A stretch of 64,000 bases of DNA from Phytohabitans flavus (lineage in GTDB: Bacteria > Actinomycetota > Actinomycetes > Mycobacteriales > Micromonosporaceae), in the NCBI RefSeq assembly GCF_011764545.1, contig NZ_AP022870.1, positions 7,632,001 through 7,696,000 on the forward strand, given 5' to 3'. The notes under the pieces are model-generated. The model saw only the letters and a program-made list of their open reading frames with translations. It did not search any database and was not told the DNA's origin. Position numbers and translations under genes: made by a program. Shown in pieces: positions 59,809 to 64,000 of this stretch; position 1 is the first letter of the stretch, and each line of letters begins with the position of its first letter.

Positions 59809-60360
59809 CTAGAGTGCCCGCTGAGAATCGAGGTTCAGCTTTGCCACCACGCCCGACAACCACGGAGCGTAGTCGTCAGGCCGCGCGTCGAGCCGAGCGC
59901 GCAACTCGTCGAGGTCGACCCATCGCAGCTCGTCCACCTCGGCGGGATCGGGGCTCATCGGGCGGTCGGCGGCGATGTGGCCGAGCAGTACGTGGTCGTA
60001 CTCCACCTCGACACGGGCGGTAACGGGGTCCTCGGCGCGGTACACGTACACGCCTAGCTCGGTCAGCGGCATCGGCGTCATCCCGAGCTCCTCGCCGAGC
60101 CGCACGTTGGCCGCCTCCACCACCGGCTGCCCGGGTGCAGGGTGCCCGCAGCAGGCGTTGCCCCAGCGCAGCGGGAAGCGGGTCTTGACGGCCGCGCGGC
60201 GCTGGAGCAGCACGCGCCCCTCGGGGTCGGCGAGCAGCACCGAGAACGCCCGGTGCAGCATGCCTGGCGCACGATGTGCGGCGTCGACGGTGGCCCGGCC
60301 CACCGGGTACCCGTCGCCGTCCACCAGCTCGACGAGGTGGGCCTCCCGGTCCGGGGTCAT
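59809..60360 (-). CDS. idi: Isopentenyl-diphosphate delta-isomerase (type 1)
   Basis: 183 residues. The Nudix-like isomerase: catalytic Cys in RWGNACCGHPAPGQ, catalytic Glu in ARVEVEYDHVLLGH, metal-binding EELGMTP. It interconverts IPP and DMAPP. Its start overlaps the crtI stop (ATGA), so supply of DMAPP is linked to carotenoid production. Confidence 0.96.
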   Translation of the reverse strand: MTPDREAHLVELVDGDGYPVGRATVDAAHRAPGMLHRAFSVLLADPEGRVLLQRRAAVKTRFPLRWGNACCGHPAPGQPVVEAANVRLGEELGMTPMPLTELGVYVYRAEDPVTARVEVEYDHVLLGHIAADRPMSPDPAEVDELRWVDLDELRARLDARPDDYAPWLSGVVAKLNLDSQRAL

Positions 60361-61850
60361 GCGGCACGCCCGGTGACGCGCTGAGCGGCGATTTTGCCGG
60401 AAATGAGCACCATGGGTACCCCCACACCGGGCTGTGTGCCCGAGCCGACGAATACGACGTTTTCCAGAGTGGAGTGCAGATTGCCCGGGCGGAACGGGCC
60501 GGTCTGCCAGAAGCTGTGCGCGGCCGCGAACGGGGTGCCCGCCGCCATCCCCAGATCGGCCCAGTCGGCCGGCGTGACCACGTGGGACACTTCCACACCC
60601 GCGCCGAAGTCCGTGTAGCCGCGGGCCTCCAGCACCTCGATCAGCTCCGCCGCGTACCGCTCGCCGAGACCGCCGCGCCAGTCCAGGTGGCGGCCGCTGG
60701 TGAGGTTGGGCACCGGGGCGAGCACGTAGTACGCGTGGCGGCCGTCCGGCGCGAGCAGCGGGTCCGTGCGGCTGGGGTTGGTCACGAGGAGTGACGGGTC
60801 GGACATCAGCCGGCCGCGCCGGATCACGTCGTCGAACGCGGCTTGCCACGTACGTCCGAAGTGGAGGTTGTGGTGCGCCATCCGCCGGTACTCCTGGGTG
60901 GATCCGACGTGGAGCACCACGCACGACGGCGAGTAGCGCAGCGGGCGGTGGCGCCCTGGCGGCAGCAGGTCGCGGCGGGCGACCGGCACGTCGGGGTTGA
61001 GCACCACGACGTCGGCCGGGATGCGCTCGCCCGCCCCGGTGCGTACGGCGACCGCGCGGCCGGCGGAGGTCTCCACGCGGGTGACCGTGGTGCCGTACCG
61101 GATCTCGACGCCGTGCTTCTCCGCCGCGCCGGCGAGGGCCCTGGGGACCGCGTGGATACCGCCGCGCGGGAAGTACACGCCGGCGACCGAGTCGAGGTAC
61201 GCGATGACGGCGTAGATCGCGAGCGCGTCGCGCGGGGCGAGGCCGGCGTACATGGCCTGGAACGAGAAGATCCGCCGGGTACGCGGGTCGGCGAAGAACT
61301 GGTCGATCTTCGACTGGAGCCGCCCGAACGCGCCCATGCCCAGCAGCCGCAGCAGGTTGGCGGTGAGCAGGTCGGCGGGTGAGTCGAGGTTGCGCTCCAC
61401 GAAGTCGGCGCGCTCCAGCTCCCACAGCCGCTTTGCGTAGTCCACGAAGCGCAGGTAACCCTCCGCTTCGGATGGCCCGCAGACGCGGGCCACCTCCGCC
61501 ACCATCCGGTCCGGGTCGGTGATGACATCCATCGTGGAACCGTCTGGGTAGTGCGCCCGGTACGCGGGGTCGAGCCGGCTCAGCTCCAGCCAGTCGGTCA
61601 GCCGCTCACCCACCGCGTCCAGCGCCTCGGCGATCAGGTCGGGCATGGTCAGCACGGTCGGGCCGGTGTCGAACTCATACCCGTCCAGGCTCAACCGCCC
61701 GGCTCGCCCGCCCGGTACAGCTTCACGTTCGAGCACGGTGACCTGACGCCCCGCGCCAGCCAAGTGGAGCGCGCAGGCGAGCCCGCCGAGGCCGGCGCCG
61801 ACCACCACGACCCGGTCGGTCCGCCCGCTGACTCTTCGCTCGCTCGGCAC
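60357..61850 (-). CDS. crtI: Phytoene desaturase (CrtI family)
   Basis: 497 residues from GTG 61850 (GTG 61919 is possible). FAD motif VVVVGAGLGGLACALHLAGAG, PGGRAGRLSLDGYEFDTGPTVLTMP and the C-terminal VFVGSGTQPGVGVPMVLISGKIAA. It removes hydrogens from phytoene to make lycopene or similar. No crtE or crtB is in the window, so the other carotenoid genes lie elsewhere. Confidence 0.93.
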   Translation of the reverse strand: MPSERRVSGRTDRVVVVGAGLGGLACALHLAGAGRQVTVLEREAVPGGRAGRLSLDGYEFDTGPTVLTMPDLIAEALDAVGERLTDWLELSRLDPAYRAHYPDGSTMDVITDPDRMVAEVARVCGPSEAEGYLRFVDYAKRLWELERADFVERNLDSPADLLTANLLRLLGMGAFGRLQSKIDQFFADPRTRRIFSFQAMYAGLAPRDALAIYAVIAYLDSVAGVYFPRGGIHAVPRALAGAAEKHGVEIRYGTTVTRVETSAGRAVAVRTGAGERIPADVVVLNPDVPVARRDLLPPGRHRPLRYSPSCVVLHVGSTQEYRRMAHHNLHFGRTWQAAFDDVIRRGRLMSDPSLLVTNPSRTDPLLAPDGRHAYYVLAPVPNLTSGRHLDWRGGLGERYAAELIEVLEARGYTDFGAGVEVSHVVTPADWADLGMAAGTPFAAAHSFWQTGPFRPGNLHSTLENVVFVGSGTQPGVGVPMVLISGKIAAQRVTGRAA

Positions 61851-62085
61851 GCGATCGAGCGTAGCGACTACCTGCGCATATGCCGTACGTTTCCAGCCCT
61901 CGCCGGCGATCTCAGTCACCCGTTGGTGGCAGCCCGGTAGCCGCTAGGTGTTGGGCTACATGATCTACGCATTCTGGAACTTTCGCCCATGCGATTGAGA
62001 ATCCTTGCGTGATCTGCGTTAAGAACTCACCCGTGAGCTGGCCTGAGATGTCAGTTCTTGCAGCGGCTTGACGTACGATTTCGCC

Positions 62086-63089
62086 GTGACACGACGCCTA
62101 ACCGAGGTCGCCAAGAAGGCGGGCGTCAGCGAGGCCACCGTGAGCCGCGTGCTCAACGGCCGCGAGGGCGTGTCCGAGGCGACCCGGGCCGCGGTGCTGA
62201 CCGCGCTTGACGTGCTCGGCTACGAGCGGCCCTCCAAGCTGCGCGGTGAGCGCGCCCGGCTGGTCGGCCTCGTCCTGCCAGAGCTGCAAAACCCGATCTT
62301 CCCGGCGCTCGCCGAGGCGGTGACCGGCGCGCTGGTGCAGCGCAGCCTCTCGCCGATCCTCTGCGCCCGCACGATCGGTGGTGTCTCGGAGACCGACTTC
62401 CTCGAGATGCTGCTGGAGCACCAGGTGTCCGGCGTGATCTTCGCCGGTGGCAACTACGCGATGGCCGACGCGTCGCACGACCACTACCGCACGCTGCGTG
62501 AGCGCGGCCTGCCAGCGGTGCTGGTCAACGCGGGTGTCGAAGGGCTGGGCTTCCCGTGCGTCTCGACCGATGACGCGGTGGCGGTGGAGCAGGCGTTCGC
62601 GCATCTGGTGTCGCTCGGCCACCAGAAGGTCGGCGCGCTACTCGGTCCGGAGGACCACGTGCCGTCCCGTCGCAAGCTCGACGCCCTCATGGCCGCGGCC
62701 AAGGGAGTCCGGACGTGACCTGCGATGTCGAGCGCGCGAGCTTCTCGATGGAGGGTGCCCGCCCGGCGGCCACTCGACTGGCGGAGCGCGGCGTGACCGG
62801 CATCCTCTGCGCCAGCGATGTGCTCGCCCTCGGTGCGGTCCGGGCGGTCCGGCGCCTGGGCAAGCGGGTGCCACAGGACGTCTCGATCGTCGGCTTCGAC
62901 GACTCCGCGATCATGACCTGCACCGACCCACCGCTGACCACCGTCCGCCAGCCGATCGAGGCGATGGGCCAGTCGGTCGTCGACCTGCTCGTGCAGCAGA
63001 TGGAGGGGGTCGGCGTGCCGTCGGAGGAGCTGTACTTCGAGCCGGAGCTCGTGGTGCGCGGCTCGACGGCGCCGGCACCGAGGACCTGA
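62086..63089 (+). CDS. LacI-family sugar regulator (frameshift)
   Basis: 334 residues after correction, from GTG 62086. Helix-turn-helix RRLTEVAKKAGVSEATVSRVLNG, hinge RPSKLRGERARLVGLVLPELQNP, and the periplasmic-binding-like domain with GILCASDVLALGAVRAV and SIVGFDDSAIMTCTDPPLTTVRQP. Frame breaks at 62703-62706 (AKGVRT stop, then VTCDVERASFSM); one added G repairs it. The GH13 gene next to it is its likely target; maltose- or trehalose-type control is expected. Confidence 0.93.
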
Positions 63090-63110
63090 CCGTTTAGACC
63101 CGACCTGACC

Positions 63111-63140
63111 AGGGCGTCCCACCGACCGGTGGGACGCCCT
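63111..63140. terminator. Terminator after LacI gene
   Basis: 13-bp arms AGGGCGTCCCACC / GGTGGGACGCCCT, 4-base loop, then GATTGTTTCT. Confidence 0.88.
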
Positions 63141-63187
63141 GATTGTTTCTGTCTCGTATCCTAGTTCTTTCAGATGTCAGTCGTATT

Positions 63188-63201
63188 CTTGCGTACTCAA
63201 G
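63188..63201. promoter_or_regulatory. Candidate LacI-family operator before GH13 gene
   Basis: CTTGCGTACTCAAG, palindromic except for one pair (CTTG-N-GTAC-N-CAAG), 80 bases before the GH13 start. The LacI gene's own upstream region also holds CTTGCAG and CTTGACG half-sites. Confidence 0.45.
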
Positions 63202-63280
63202 TTTGGCTTTGTATCGTCATCGCCACGAAACCCGGCAGGCGCGAGTCCGGAAGACCACCACGACAGAGTCGAGGGAACGA

Positions 63281-64000
63281 ATGGCCACAGCAGACAACTG
63301 GTGGCGCGGCGCCGTCATCTACCAGGTCTATCCGCGCAGCTTCGCCGACGGAAACGGCGACGGGATCGGCGACCTGGCGGGCGTCCGGGCGCGCCTGGAC
63401 CACCTGGTAGAGCTGGGTGTGGACGCGATCTGGCTGAGCCCGTGGTACCCGTCGCCGATGGCCGACGCCGGCTACGACGTGGCGGATTTCCGGGACATCG
63501 ACCCGGTCTTCGGCACGCTCGACGAGGCTGAGGCGCTGATCGGCGAGGCCCACAAGCGGGACATCCGCATCATCATCGACATCGTCCCCAACCACTGCTC
63601 CACCGCGCACCCGTGGTTTGAGGCGGCGCTGGCCGGCGGGCCGGAGCGGGAGCTCTTCTGGTTTCGCCCCGGCAGCGGTCCGGACGGCGACGAACCGCCG
63701 ACCGACCTGCGCTCCATCTTCGGCGGCCCGGCCTGGACCCGGGTCCCGGACGGCGAGTGGTACCTGCACCTGTTCGCCCCCGAGCAGCCCGACTTCAACT
63801 GGGCCCACCCGCGGGTGCGCGAGGAGTTCGAGGACATCCTCCGCTTCTGGCTCGACCGCGGGGTCGACGGCATCCGCATCGACTCGGCCGCGCTGCCGAT
63901 GAAGGACCCGGCGCTTGACGGCATCGAGGCGTACACCGACCTGGACGGCGTGCACGACATCTACAGGTCGTGGCGGCGGATCGCGGACAGCTACCCGGGT
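63281..64000 (+). CDS. GH13 alpha-glucosidase/oligo-1,6-glucosidase family (3' end outside window)
   Basis: At least 240 residues, open to the window end. WWRGAVIYQVYPRSFADGNGDGIGDLAG at the start is a signature of GH13 oligo-glucosidases and trehalose-6-phosphate hydrolases; region I IIDIVPNHCS, and region II GVDGIRIDSAA with the nucleophile Asp. The missing part holds the acid/base Glu and last Asp. Directly downstream of the LacI gene and its terminator, with its own promoter and a palindromic site. Confidence 0.92.
   Translation, partial: MATADNWWRGAVIYQVYPRSFADGNGDGIGDLAGVRARLDHLVELGVDAIWLSPWYPSPMADAGYDVADFRDIDPVFGTLDEAEALIGEAHKRDIRIIIDIVPNHCSTAHPWFEAALAGGPERELFWFRPGSGPDGDEPPTDLRSIFGGPAWTRVPDGEWYLHLFAPEQPDFNWAHPRVREEFEDILRFWLDRGVDGIRIDSAALPMKDPALDGIEAYTDLDGVHDIYRSWRRIADSYPG

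Noticed and set aside
1..64000. CRISPR arrays, prophage, insertion sequences, rRNA operons
   Set aside because: No regularly spaced repeats, no transposase or phage structural genes, and no rRNA sequence were seen; the integrase fragment is the only mobile remnant.

Overview
The window is high-GC actinobacterial DNA from a filamentous actinomycete, most likely Micromonosporaceae. Evidence: strong G/C bias at third codon positions, many GTG starts, ATGA/GTGA stop-start overlaps, a BldC orthologue, DUF3073, a SCP2-like sterol carrier gene next to purF, and the order purF-purM-DUF3073-valine dehydrogenase-unknown-bldC, which as I recall matches Streptomyces. The family assignment is inference.

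Layout. 1-9.4 kb: end of a sensor kinase, a lipoprotein, a GT2 glycosyltransferase, a split transketolase divergent from soxR, tRNA-Ser(TGA), a Phd/VapC-type module, an unknown gene with an XRE-ImmA/IrrE partner, an epimerase, MarR and a PEBP-like protein. 9.3-15.1 kb: an iron-boxed FhuF-like gene preceded by a 28-codon ORF, an XRE-peptide deformylase fusion, a CPBP protease and a Pro/Ala-rich protein. 15.2-16.2 kb: tRNA-Ser(GCT), tRNA-Arg(ACG), an integrase remnant and a RelE-type module. 16.3-41 kb: purD, purB, purSQL, purF and purM, interspersed with a fatty-acid/steroid-type acyl-CoA island (ligase, ACAD, SCP2, TetR, MaoC, FabG4-like, thiolase), a MarR/hemerythrin pair, YbjQ, a trypsin, a Mn-riboswitch-controlled GDT1 protein, ComB and a membrane protein with a long Gly/Tyr-rich tail. 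40.3-41.7 kb: a compact RiPP locus (radical SAM/SPASM maturase plus precursor, AmcB/AmcA type). 41.8-57 kb: DUF3073, valine dehydrogenase, bldC, a four-gene FtsX/MacB-type ABC operon, PrsW, two DxDxDG repeat proteins and a branched-chain-type binding lipoprotein whose halves are in circularly permuted order. 57-64 kb: an ECF sigma remnant, NUDIX, tRNA-Phe/Asp/Glu, polysaccharide deacetylase, crtI-idi, a LacI regulator and the start of a GH13 glucosidase.

The pur genes form most of the IMP/AMP pathway. The acyl-CoA island is bounded by palindromes that suggest control by its TetR protein. Iron (IdeR-type box), manganese (yybP-ykoY) and redox (SoxR) each have a visible control point.

A caution for users: at least ten genes, including the normally indispensable purL and purM, are each broken by one or two apparent single-base losses in short G or C runs (13 in total). 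Reinserting one base restores a conserved reading frame in most of them. These look like consensus errors of the assembly, so they are annotated here as CDS with frameshifts, not as pseudogenes.
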